Shown: positions 38,817-47,572 of the stretch, one piece after another
Numbering within the stretch: position 1 is the first letter of the stretch
How the letters are laid out: the number at the start of each line of letters is the position of its first letter
Origin: Polynucleobacter sp.
GTDB taxonomy: Bacteria > Pseudomonadota > Gammaproteobacteria > Burkholderiales > Burkholderiaceae
Reading direction: 5' to 3'
Length of the DNA stretch: 47,572 bases
Assembly: GCA_023254115.1 (NCBI GenBank)
Contig: JALQYK010000026.1
Span: forward strand, 1 to 47,572
Notes under the pieces: generated by a model
Databases searched by the model: none
Told to the model about the DNA's origin: nothing
What the model saw: the letters and a program-made list of their open reading frames with translations, nothing else
Made by a program: the position numbers and the translations under genes

Positions 38817-41496
38817 CAAAGTCATTTTGCTGATCCTCGCCAATGCGACCCACATCAAAATATTGTGCATGCGGACTTGCCAAATAAAAGCCGCTGACAC
38901 TTGATGCTGGCGTCATAGCCATTGACTCGGTCAAAGCCATATCAATCTCACCCGCACTCAAGCACTCAAACATTTCTTTTTTGACCAAATGATCTGGGCA
39001 AGCTGGATAACCTGGCGCAGGCCTAATGCCTAGATATTTTTCCTGAATCAACTCGTCATTGGTCAAAGACTCCGAAGCAACGTAGCCCCAAAGCTCTGTT
39101 CGTACTCGTTGATGCATTTTTTCAGCAAAAGCTTCAGCCAATCTATCAGCTAACGCTTTAAGCATGATGGCGCTGTAGTCGTCATGCTTAGACTCAAATT
39201 CTTTTAATTTTTTCTCAATTGCATGACCCGCAGTTACCGCAAACATACCTACATAGTCAGCCACACCAGAATCTTTTGGTGCAACAAAGTCTGCCAAACA
39301 ACGATTTGGTTTTTTTACACCATCAACCACAGGGCGATCTGCTTGCTGCCTGTAGTTCTTCCAAGTCAGCAAAACCTTTTGGCGTGACTCATCAGAATAA
39401 ATTTCAATATCATCACCAACACTATTGGCAGGATATAAGCCTACAACTGCATGCGCTTGTAGCCAACGTCCCTGAATAATTTTTTGAAGCATAGCTTGAG
39501 CGTCCGCATACACTTTTTTGGCAGACTCACCAACCACTTCATCATCTAATATTTGTGGAAACTTTCCAGCCAAGTCCCATGTTTGGAAGAACGGCGTCCA
39601 GTCAATGCAAGTTGCGATTTCTGCCAAATCATAATTCTTAAAAACACGCCGACCGATAAATTTTGGTTTAACAACAAGCTCTTTTGACCAATCAATTTTT
39701 TCTTTATTAGCACGCGCTTCTTCGATGCTAATTATTGGCAACTGCTTTTTATTGGCATGTTGATCACGTATACGCTCATACTCAACACTTAAATCATCAA
39801 TGAATTTTTTAGCACCATCGTCTGATAACAAGCCTGAGGCAACAGATACGGCTCTAGATGCATCTGGCACATAGACAACCGGACCTTCATAATGTGGTGC
39901 AATTTTTACTGCGGTATGCACACGTGAAGTTGTCGCTCCACCAATCATTAGAGGCATTTTTTTGCTTCTAAAGTAATCATCTCGTTGCATCTCTTGAGCA
40001 ACGTAAGTCATTTCTTCGAGAGAAGGTGTGATTAAGCCAGATAGGCCAATCATGTCAGCCTTTTCTTCTTTAGCTTTACTCAAAATTTCATTACATGGAA
40101 CCATGACACCCATGTTCACAACGTCAAAATTGTTACATTGCAATACAACCGTAACGATGTTTTTACCGATGTCGTGAACATCACCTTTCACTGTTGCCAT
40201 AATAATTTTTCCGCGTGAACGCACATCACCACCACGCTGCAAAATTTGACGCTTTTCTTCTTCAATGTATGGCACCAAATGTGCAACAGCTTGCTTCATT
40301 ACACGCGCACTCTTAACCACCTGTGGCAAAAACATCTTTCCCTCACCGAACAGATCGCCAACCACATTCATGCCATCCATCAATGGACCTTCAATTACCT
40401 CAATAGGTCGACCACCGGCGTTGGCGATTTCCAAGCGCATCTCTTCGGTGTCTTCAACAATGTGAGATGTGATTCCATGAACTAAAGCATGCGTCAAGCG
40501 CTCCCGCACCGAAGCCTCTCTCCAAGCTAATGTTTCTTCAGCTTTAGCGCCACCACCCTTGTATTCATCGGCGATTTCTAAGAGTCTTTCAGTGGGGGTC
40601 TTGCCATCTTTTTCTTTAAAGCGATTCAAGACCACATCTTCAACGCGCTCTTTTAACTTCTCATCTAAATCAGCATACACACCCAACTGCCCTGCATTAA
40701 CGATACCCATATCTAAACCAGCACGTATCGCGTAGTAAAGGAATACTGTATGTATGGCTTCACGGACCACATCATTACCGCGGAAAGAAAAGCTGACGTT
40801 TGAAACCCCACCGCTGACTTTGGCGCCAGGTAGATTTTGTTTAATCCAAGCCGTAGCATTAATAAAATCATTGGCATAGTTATCATGCTCTTCAATGCCT
40901 GTGGCTATAGCAAAAATATTTGGATCAAAAATTATGTCTTCAGCCGGGAAACCAAGCTCATTAACTAAGATGTTGTAACTGCGCTGGCAAATTTCGATTT
41001 TGCGCTCGTATGTATCAGCCTGACCCTTTTCGTCAAACGCCATCACAACAGTTGCTGCACCATAACGTCGTATTAATTTGGCTTGTTGTCTAAATGGCTC
41101 CTCTCCCTCCTTCATAGAGATAGAGTTAACAATCGCCTTACCCTGTACGCATTGCAAACCAGCCTCAATCACTGACCATTTTGATGAATCAATCATCACT
41201 GGTACTCTTGAAATATCCGGCTCAGATGCAATCAAATTTAAAAAACGTACCATCGCAGCTTTTGAGTCCAACATGGCTTCATCCATGTTGATGTCAATAA
41301 CTTGCGCGCCATTCTCAACTTGTTGACGCGCCACTGACAAAGCTTCGTCATATTGACCATTCAAGATCATTCTTGCAAATGCCTTGGAACCTGTCACATT
41401 AGTACGCTCACCAACGTTAACAAAGCCAACGTGAGCACTGATGTTGCATGGTTCAAGACCTGATAAACGCATCGGCGGAATCTTGACTGTACTCAT
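38800..41496 (-). CDS. metH: Methionine synthase, pterin / cobalamin / activation domains (split MetH, C-terminal part)
   Basis: [29 protein letters not shown]12 DxHxxG motif; activation domain [19 protein letters not shown]; start MSTVKIPPM at 41496. Confidence 0.96.
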   Translation of the reverse strand: MSTVKIPPMRLSGLEPCNISAHVGFVNVGERTNVTGSKAFARMILNGQYDEALSVARQQVENGAQVIDINMDEAMLDSKAAMVRFLNLIASEPDISRVPVMIDSSKWSVIEAGLQCVQGKAIVNSISMKEGEEPFRQQAKLIRRYGAATVVMAFDEKGQADTYERKIEICQRSYNILVNELGFPAEDIIFDPNIFAIATGIEEHDNYANDFINATAWIKQNLPGAKVSGGVSNVSFSFRGNDVVREAIHTVFLYYAIRAGLDMGIVNAGQLGVYADLDEKLKERVEDVVLNRFKEKDGKTPTERLLEIADEYKGGGAKAEETLAWREASVRERLTHALVHGITSHIVEDTEEMRLEIANAGGRPIEVIEGPLMDGMNVVGDLFGEGKMFLPQVVKSARVMKQAVAHLVPYIEEEKRQILQRGGDVRSRGKIIMATVKGDVHDIGKNIVTVVLQCNNFDVVNMGVMVPCNEILSKAKEEKADMIGLSGLITPSLEEMTYVAQEMQRDDYFRSKKMPLMIGGATTSRVHTAVKIAPHYEGPVVYVPDASRAVSVASGLLSDDGAKKFIDDLSVEYERIRDQHANKKQLPIISIEEARANKEKIDWSKELVVKPKFIGRRVFKNYDLAEIATCIDWTPFFQTWDLAGKFPQILDDEVVGESAKKVYADAQAMLQKIIQGRWLQAHAVVGLYPANSVGDDIEIYSDESRQKVLLTWKNYRQQADRPVVDGVKKPNRCLADFVAPKDSGVADYVGMFAVTAGHAIEKKLKEFESKHDDYSAIMLKALADRLAEAFAEKMHQRVRTELWGYVASESLTNDELIQEKYLGIRPAPGYPACPDHLVKKEMFECLSAGEIDMALTESMAMTPASSVSGFYLASPHAQYFDVGRIGEDQQNDFARRPK

Positions 41497-42533
41497 CACA
41501 CAGACTCCTTGTATGCATCCCAACGACGCGCCGTTCTTTTAGATACAAGCTCAGCAATAGCCTTAATATGGGCAGGGGTTGTACCACAGCATCCACCCAC
41601 TAAATTTACTAAACCATCTTTTGAAAATTCGTCTAAAAGTCTTGATGTCATTTCTGGCGTCTCATCAAATCCTGTGTCGCTCATTGGATTTGGCAAGCCA
41701 GCATTTGGATAACAAGAAACAGCAACATCACAAACCTTAGCCAACTCAGCAATATATGGTCGCATCAATGTGGCGCCCAAAGCACAGTTCAGGCCAAATG
41801 TGAGGGGCTTAGCATGACGCAAACTATTCCAAAAAGCCTCTACCGTCTGACCAGACAAGATTCTGCCGGAGGCATCAGTCACAGTTCCAGAAATCATGAT
41901 TGGCAATCTTACGCCTGACTCTTCAAAGAACTCATCTATAGCAAATAGGGCAGCTTTTGCATTGAGTGTGTCAAAAATTGTCTCAACCAAGAGCACATCT
42001 GCACCACCCTCATACAAAGCTTCAACTTGCTCTTTGTACGCCACTCTTAATTGTTCAAAGGTAACGTTTCTAGCACCAGGATCATTTACATCAGGCGAAA
42101 TGCTGGCAGTTTTTGGGGTGGGTCCAACAGCACCAGCAACAAAGCGTGGTTTTTCCGGCGTCGAAAACTCATCACAAGCTTGTCTTGCCAGTTTTGCGGC
42201 CGCAATATTCATTTCTCTAGCAAGCTCAGGCATTTTGTAATCATCTTGTGCAACTGTTGTTGCGCCAAACGTGTTGGTTTCAATTAAATCTGCACCTGCC
42301 GCTAAATATTGCCTGTGTATATCAAGAATGATTTCTGGGTGAGTCAAGTTGAGTAATTCGTTGTTGCCCTTAAGGTCAATTGGATGATTCTCAAAACGTT
42401 TGGATTCTGGCAAGCCACGGTAGTCTTGCTCTGATAATTTACGTTGCTGAATCATGGTACCCATAGCACCATCCAAGATCAAAATTCGATCTTTTAATAA
42501 TTGAGGCAAAACAGCGCCACGCGTATAAAGCAT
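41496..42533 (-). CDS. metH: Methionine synthase homocysteine-binding domain (split MetH, N-terminal part)
   Basis: [56 protein letters not shown] stop overlaps the downstream ATG. Confidence 0.95.
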   Translation of the reverse strand: MLYTRGAVLPQLLKDRILILDGAMGTMIQQRKLSEQDYRGLPESKRFENHPIDLKGNNELLNLTHPEIILDIHRQYLAAGADLIETNTFGATTVAQDDYKMPELAREMNIAAAKLARQACDEFSTPEKPRFVAGAVGPTPKTASISPDVNDPGARNVTFEQLRVAYKEQVEALYEGGADVLLVETIFDTLNAKAALFAIDEFFEESGVRLPIMISGTVTDASGRILSGQTVEAFWNSLRHAKPLTFGLNCALGATLMRPYIAELAKVCDVAVSCYPNAGLPNPMSDTGFDETPEMTSRLLDEFSKDGLVNLVGGCCGTTPAHIKAIAELVSKRTARRWDAYKESV

Positions 42534-42648
42534 AGGTAAAAACTCTTGATTTAGCAGCAAATGATTGCGGCAAATGGATTAAACCTATATTTTATCGGTA
42601 TTACGCATATTTATCTGATTACATTAACTTTTTTATTAAGGGGTCATC

Positions 42649-43110
42649 ATGTTTGGTGCTATGCCGGATTTCAACCAAAGCCTTGAAATGTTTAAAACAA
42701 TGTGGGGTAACTCACCGACTCCTGGCGACTTGAGTGGGTTTGGCGCAGGCATTGGCGGTGGTGCAGCCATGCCAACCCTAGATATTGAGGAGCTAGACAA
42801 GCGTATTCAGGACCTAAAAAGCGTAGAAAACTGGCTTCAACTCAATATGAGCGTACTCAGAAGTACCATCCAAGGCCTAGAAGTACAAAGAGCCACCTTG
42901 GCTGCCCTAAAAAGCTTTAGTGCAGCGATGACACCAGAAGCCATGGCAGAAGCTAGCAAAGCGGCACAAAAAGCGGCTAACCAAGCAACTCAAGCAGCTA
43001 CTGAAATGGCAAAAGAAATGGCTACGGGTAGTTTTTCTGATAAAAAAACCGCCAAACCCCGTCAGAAGAAGCCTCGCGCGACAAGCACCCGACGCGCCAC
43101 AGGTAGTTAA
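42649..43110 (+). CDS. phaM: PhaM-like PHA granule multifunctional regulatory protein
   Basis: MFGAMPDFNQSLEMFKTMWGN... EELDKRIQDLKSVENWLQLNMSVLRSTIQGLEVQRATLAAL; basic C-terminal tail. Confidence 0.88.
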   Translation: MFGAMPDFNQSLEMFKTMWGNSPTPGDLSGFGAGIGGGAAMPTLDIEELDKRIQDLKSVENWLQLNMSVLRSTIQGLEVQRATLAALKSFSAAMTPEAMAEASKAAQKAANQATQAATEMAKEMATGSFSDKKTAKPRQKKPRATSTRRATGS

Positions 43111-44089
43111 GGTGCGCAATGGCTTCGCCCATTGCAAACGTTAACTGATGTAAATCCAAATCTCTTTTGAACAACACGGGAATCAAATCTCTCGCAGTTT
43201 GAGGTGCTTGCTGACAGGCAGTCATTGTGTCAGCAAGCCTATCTTGATGATGCTTCTTTAATTGCTCAACACGCAAACGAAGCCCCTGAAATGGCTTGCC
43301 ATGTGAAGGGAGCACCAAGGTTTGCATCGGTAAGTCTACAAATCGCTCTAGAGATGATAAATACAGGCCCAATGGATCAGCATCTGGCTCGGTATCAAAA
43401 ACGCTAACATTTGTTGAAATTCTAGGTAAAACCATATCCCCAGAAATCAATAAATTATCTTTTGCATTCCATAAAGAGGCGTGCTCTGGGGCATGACCAT
43501 AACCTGATATGACCTGCCAAACGCCATCACCTATGATGATTTCTTCACGATCAATAATTCTTCTAAACCGGGATGGGACGCCAGGAACCATTTGACTGAA
43601 ATAGTTTGCCCTAGCTCTAATTTTTACCAAATCCTCTTCTTGATTTAGTCCATGCTTTGCAAAATGATCTGCAGCACCGCCACCTCCAGCTGCCGAACCA
43701 ATATTTGCCCCTTCAGGGCTTGATAGCCATTTTGCTAACAAGTAATCCGTCATGGTCATCCATAGTGGCGCAGACCACCTTTCACACAACCAAGATGCAA
43801 GGCCTATATGATCAGGATGCATATGGGTAACGATTACCCTAACAATCGGTAAACCCTCTAACTCAGACTGAAAGATACTTTCCCAAGCATCCTTGGTTGC
43901 TTGATTGGCTACCCCACAGTCAACCACCGTCCAACCATGCCGCCCATTAAAATCATCTTTAATCAACCATAGATTGATATGGTCCAAAGCAAATGGCAAG
44001 GGCATCCGCAACCACTTGACGTTCGCATCAATCTTTTTCGCGGCACCTAGAGCGGGCAACTCATCATTAAATGGGTATTTAAGAGAATT
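43022..44089 (-). CDS. Metallo-beta-lactamase fold hydrolase with C-terminal winged-helix-like region
   Basis: VIVTHMHPDHIGLASWL; SGDMVLPRISTN; LPSHGKPFQGLRLRVEQLKKHHQDRL; likely start MNSLKYPF at about 44089 (track to 44122). Confidence 0.9.
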   Translation of the reverse strand, partial: NSLKYPFNDELPALGAAKKIDANVKWLRMPLPFALDHINLWLIKDDFNGRHGWTVVDCGVANQATKDAWESIFQSELEGLPIVRVIVTHMHPDHIGLASWLCERWSAPLWMTMTDYLLAKWLSSPEGANIGSAAGGGGAADHFAKHGLNQEEDLVKIRARANYFSQMVPGVPSRFRRIIDREEIIIGDGVWQVISGYGHAPEHASLWNAKDNLLISGDMVLPRISTNVSVFDTEPDADPLGLYLSSLERFVDLPMQTLVLPSHGKPFQGLRLRVEQLKKHHQDRLADTMTACQQAPQTARDLIPVLFKRDLDLHQLTFAMGEAIAHLNYLWRVGCLSREASSDGVWRFFYQKNYP

Positions 44090-44238
44090 CATTAGTAGCG
44101 TTATATCAAATAAATAGACCACACTCTATAAAGACATTTAGTCATGAAAAATTCCGCCGAAACCTAAAGTCACTGTAACATTCTTACTGTGATGCCAATA
44201 TTGCAATAATCTATTTGCCAACAGATAAAGATTTAATT

Positions 44239-44919
44239 ATGACGACATCAAATAATCCATACATCCTATCCAAGTTACTTGAAAATAATCAGGATTGGGT
44301 TGATTCCGTCACCAAGGCCGATCCTAACTATTTTTCTAGACTAGTCGATCAACAAGCGCCTGAGTACCTTTGGATTGGTTGTTCAGATTCAAGAGTTCCT
44401 GCCAATCAGATTACCGGACTAGCGCCTGGCGAAGTATTTGTTCACCGTAACATAGCTAACGTTGTTGTTCATACAGATTTAAACGCTCTATCAGTGATTC
44501 AGTTTGCCGTAGACCAAATCAAAGTAAAACATATCATTGTTGTAGGCCACTATGGTTGCTCAGGGGTTCGAGCGGCGCAAATTAAGGCACGAATTGGTAT
44601 TGCAGATAATTGGATTCGACATGTTCAAGATGTTCAAGATAAACACGGAAAATATCTTGGGCAAGTACTTAAAGAAACTGATCAATTTGATAAATTATGT
44701 GAATTAAATGTCATAGAACAAGTGATGAATGTATGCCAAACAACCAGCGTCCAAGATGCTTGGTCAAAAGGGCAAGAAATCACTATTCATGGTTGGATTT
44801 ATGACTTAAAAGATGGCCGCGTTAGGGACTTAGGTATTAGCATTAAAAATGCCAAAGAACTCTCTAATAGATATCAAGCAATCTTGGAAAAGAACTACCC
44901 TCAAAGTGAACAGCGTTAA
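44239..44919 (+). CDS. can: Beta-class carbonic anhydrase
   Basis: YLWIGCSDSRVPANQITGLAPGEVFVHRNIANVV; VVGHYGCSGVRAA. Confidence 0.96.
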   Translation: MTTSNNPYILSKLLENNQDWVDSVTKADPNYFSRLVDQQAPEYLWIGCSDSRVPANQITGLAPGEVFVHRNIANVVVHTDLNALSVIQFAVDQIKVKHIIVVGHYGCSGVRAAQIKARIGIADNWIRHVQDVQDKHGKYLGQVLKETDQFDKLCELNVIEQVMNVCQTTSVQDAWSKGQEITIHGWIYDLKDGRVRDLGISIKNAKELSNRYQAILEKNYPQSEQR

Positions 44920-45100
44920 TACGCCGCAAAGACCAGCATCACCTTGCATTAACTTATGCAAAATGGACGATGCTGATCAATATTGTTTAGGCTGCCAAAG
45001 AACTTTGGACGAAATTGCAGCTTGGTCTGAATTAAGCGATGCAGAAAAAGAAGTGATCTGGACTGAATTAGATAAGAGACGCGCTAATTTGCATGAATGA
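44906..45100 (+). CDS. DUF1289 protein
   Basis: SPCINLCKMDDADQYCLGCQRTLDEIAAWSELSDAEKEVIWTELDKRR; probable GTG start at 44906 (track from 44849). Confidence 0.85.
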   Translation: MNSVNTPQRPASPCINLCKMDDADQYCLGCQRTLDEIAAWSELSDAEKEVIWTELDKRRANLHE

Positions 45101-46016
45101 GTTCGCTCTTCCAAGAGGTATCAAAGTTTTTGAAAGAGGTTGGCTGTCAGCCAACAATATTTTATTTTGGTCAAACGATGATGTATCCATCGTAGATACT
45201 GGCTATGTTGCTCACCAAGAGCAAACTCTATCCTTAGTTAAAAACGCGCTCAAAGCTGAAGGCTTATCCAAGCTAGATAAAATTGTTAACACGCACCTTC
45301 ACTCAGATCACTGTGGTGGAAATGCAATTTTGGTTAATGATTTTCAATCTAGCGTCTATGTACCCGCTAATGAATTTTCTGCCGTTTATAACTGGAATGA
45401 AAATTTATTAAGCTTTAAAAATCTTGGGCAAAACTGCCCTACTTTTCAGTGCCACCATTCTTTAGAACCGGGCAAAAGAATATTACTTGGTGCATACATG
45501 TGGGAGATTCTTGCTGCACCAGGGCACGACCCCCACTCAGTTATTCTCTATCAAGAAGACCATCAACTACTTATCTCAGCTGATGCCCTTTGGGAAGACG
45601 GGTTTGGCGCAATATTTCCAGAACTTGATGGAGAAGATGGATTTGAAGAGGTGGCTAGAACACTCGATTTAATCGATCAGTTAAAAATTAAGTTAGTGAT
45701 TCCAGGTCATGGGAAGTTATTTACAGATATCAAAACATCACTAGCCAAGGCAAGAAGTCGCCTGGATTACTTAGCTACCGACAAAGCAAGAAATGCTAGG
45801 CATGCCGCTAAAGTTTTACTTAAATTTAGACTACTTGAGTGGCAATCACTAGAACTACATCTTGTGCACGAGTGGATAAAAGAAACACCACTTATGAAAG
45901 CCATCGCGAAAGAATTGAATCAGTCAATTAATCAATTGGCTGAATGGCTACCACCAGCTTTAACCAAAGCCGGTGGCGCCAAAATAGATCAAAACATCTT
46001 AATCAATCTAGATTGA
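45093..46016 (+). CDS. Metallo-beta-lactamase fold protein
   Basis: VNTHLHSDHCGGNAILV; APGHDPHSVILYQ; ISADALWEDGFG; IPGHGKLF. Confidence 0.92.
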   Translation: MNEFALPRGIKVFERGWLSANNILFWSNDDVSIVDTGYVAHQEQTLSLVKNALKAEGLSKLDKIVNTHLHSDHCGGNAILVNDFQSSVYVPANEFSAVYNWNENLLSFKNLGQNCPTFQCHHSLEPGKRILLGAYMWEILAAPGHDPHSVILYQEDHQLLISADALWEDGFGAIFPELDGEDGFEEVARTLDLIDQLKIKLVIPGHGKLFTDIKTSLAKARSRLDYLATDKARNARHAAKVLLKFRLLEWQSLELHLVHEWIKETPLMKAIAKELNQSINQLAEWLPPALTKAGGAKIDQNILINLD

Positions 46017-47000
46017 TTAGTCAGCGTATACACCAGCCTTTTTAATGATTGGAGTCCACAAATCAATTTGCGCTTTCAAGTGAGCTTTGTGTCCTTCTGG
46101 GCTAGCATTCTTGTCATTAGGTACGTTTGCACCCAACTCTGCCATCTTGGCTTTGTAACCAGCATCATTGATGCCCGCCTTGATTGCTGCTGATAATTTA
46201 TCCGTGGCCGCTTTTGGTGTGCCTTTTGGCGCATAAACACCATGCCAAACGTTCACTTGGAAGTTTTTCAAACCTTGCTCATGCAATGTTGGAATATCTT
46301 TAAATGCAGGAATACGTTGCATAGTTGTCGCACCGTATGCTTTAACAGAGCCCGCCTTTAGTTGACCTGCTAAATTAGTTGTTTGGTCACACATCAATTG
46401 CACTTGACCACCAATCAAATCTGTTAACGCTGGCGCTGTACCTTTGTATGGAACTGTTGTCATGTCCTGCTGAATAGTGCTCATGAACAACAAGCCACAT
46501 AAATGGCTTGCTGAACCGATACCTGCATTGGCATAAGCCACTTTTGATGCATTAGCTTTAATGTAAGCAAGCAACTCTATGTAATTTTTTGCTGGCAAAT
46601 CTTTATTTGCCACCATGACCATTGGTACATCAGCAACTTGACCTAAATGTTCATAGTCAGTATTGGGATCAAAACCTAAATTTTTATACAAAGCTGGGGC
46701 AGTAGACATACCAATGTGGTGAATCAGTACTGTGTAGCCATCTTTAGGTGCATTAAGTACTTTCTTTGCGGCAATAGTGCCACCTGCACCAGGTGAGTTA
46801 TCAACAATCACTTGTTGCTTGAGAGTTTTGCTCATAGCCAAAGCAAGTTCTCTAGCTACTTTATCTGTTGGGCCACCAGCTGCAAATGGAACAACCATCG
46901 TAACCGGTTTGTCTTCTGGGAATGCAGCCTGAACACCGCCTGATAGAGCAGTTGCTACGACGCCCATTGTTAGCATCGCATGACGAATTGTCTTGTTCAT
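46017..47000 (-). CDS. Bug/TctC-type tripartite tricarboxylate transporter substrate-binding protein
   Basis: Signal peptide; FPEDKPVTMVVPFAAGGPTDKVARELA...IVDNSPGAGGTIAAKKVLNAPKDGYT. Confidence 0.95.
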   Translation of the reverse strand: MNKTIRHAMLTMGVVATALSGGVQAAFPEDKPVTMVVPFAAGGPTDKVARELALAMSKTLKQQVIVDNSPGAGGTIAAKKVLNAPKDGYTVLIHHIGMSTAPALYKNLGFDPNTDYEHLGQVADVPMVMVANKDLPAKNYIELLAYIKANASKVAYANAGIGSASHLCGLLFMSTIQQDMTTVPYKGTAPALTDLIGGQVQLMCDQTTNLAGQLKAGSVKAYGATTMQRIPAFKDIPTLHEQGLKNFQVNVWHGVYAPKGTPKAATDKLSAAIKAGINDAGYKAKMAELGANVPNDKNASPEGHKAHLKAQIDLWTPIIKKAGVYAD

Positions 47001-47114
47001 ATATATCTCCTTAATTGTTGTCTCTGTACAAAATTACTGATTTGACTCTTTAATTGTAAGGAATTATTAAGGGAAGTTGCAAAAACATTAAGTCCAAATT
47101 ACTAGAACTTACCC

Positions 47115-47564
47115 TTATAACTCAGCGATTTTTAGTGAAAAATCATCTAAAAAAACCCTATTGTGATCAGAGGTAATTACAACGCCATCTTTTTGTGCAC
47201 GTTTTGCAATTTTTAAAACCATCTTATCTTTACTGATAAGCATCGCAGGTTTGAGGGTATAAGCTAAGTTTATAAATACTTGATCATCCCTGTCTTTACA
47301 TTTCCACGGTGCAACATCAAGCACTTCATCATTTATTAATCTAGACCATGAGCGCCACTGAAACATGATTTCATCTTGCTTCTCTTGCGAAAGTAAAAAT
47401 TGTTGGCGCCCAATCACATCAAGAAACTCTGCCAAAGTTTTTTGTGTTGCAACAGCGTCTAAGCTTCCTGCTATTAAAGCAGCTCTTAATGGATGAGCTC
47501 TGCTGTCATCAAAAACCAAAACATCCAAAAGAATATTTGTATCTAAAACAACAACTGGCTTCAC
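47115..47564 (-). CDS. PIN-domain protein (putative toxin component, COG1569-like)
   Basis: VVVLDTNILLDVL, CKDRDDQVFINLAYTLKPAMLISKDKMVL acidic PIN residues. Confidence 0.85.
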   Translation of the reverse strand: MKPVVVLDTNILLDVLVFDDSRAHPLRAALIAGSLDAVATQKTLAEFLDVIGRQQFLLSQEKQDEIMFQWRSWSRLINDEVLDVAPWKCKDRDDQVFINLAYTLKPAMLISKDKMVLKIAKRAQKDGVVITSDHNRVFLDDFSLKIAEL

Positions 47565-47572
47565 TCAACTGT

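Noticed and set aside
39219-40485. Plus-strand ORFs opposite metH
   Set aside because: Antisense shadows of strongly conserved MetH coding sequence
42534-42648. Possible cobalamin or SAM riboswitch upstream of metH
   Set aside because: The gap is only about 115 bp and AT-rich; no B12-box-like or SAM-type conserved core visible

Overview
This looks like a betaproteobacterial chromosomal segment, probably a freshwater Burkholderiaceae of the Polynucleobacter type (inferred from gene content and low-GC codon use; not verifiable here). It is almost entirely dense protein-coding DNA. I saw no rRNA, tRNA, CRISPR array or IS element. Housekeeping content: cytochrome oxidase ctaD(partial)/ctaC, comF, trmL, gpsA-secB-grxC-rhodanese, gpmA-ctpA-moeB, ptsI-ptsH-EIIA-Man, gshB-gshA, amtB-glnK-TorF porin, ubiK, MFS, lipA-lipB-DUF493-hydrolase, birA-coaX, argS-SPOR-dsbA, split metH, phaM, can-DUF1289-MBL, an orphan Bug/TctC receptor and a PIN-domain protein. 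The main accessory region is about 26.1-35.4 kb. There, a MerR-type regulator with the complete AdoCbl photoreceptor signature (Wx9EH and ExHxxG) and an FeS-type photolyase diverge from a glutathione peroxidase / folE2 / FAD oxidoreductase / DUF1365 / CFA-synthase-like / SDR / NTF2-like gene string, with overlapping or abutting gene boundaries. The divergent promoter region carries repeated GTCCTAGACA operator-like boxes. A 76-nt hairpin-forming inverted-repeat element lies in the only sizeable gap of the string. A second strong regulatory signal is a consensus sigma-54 promoter with clustered NtrC-like half sites upstream of the TorF porin-glnK-amtB operon.
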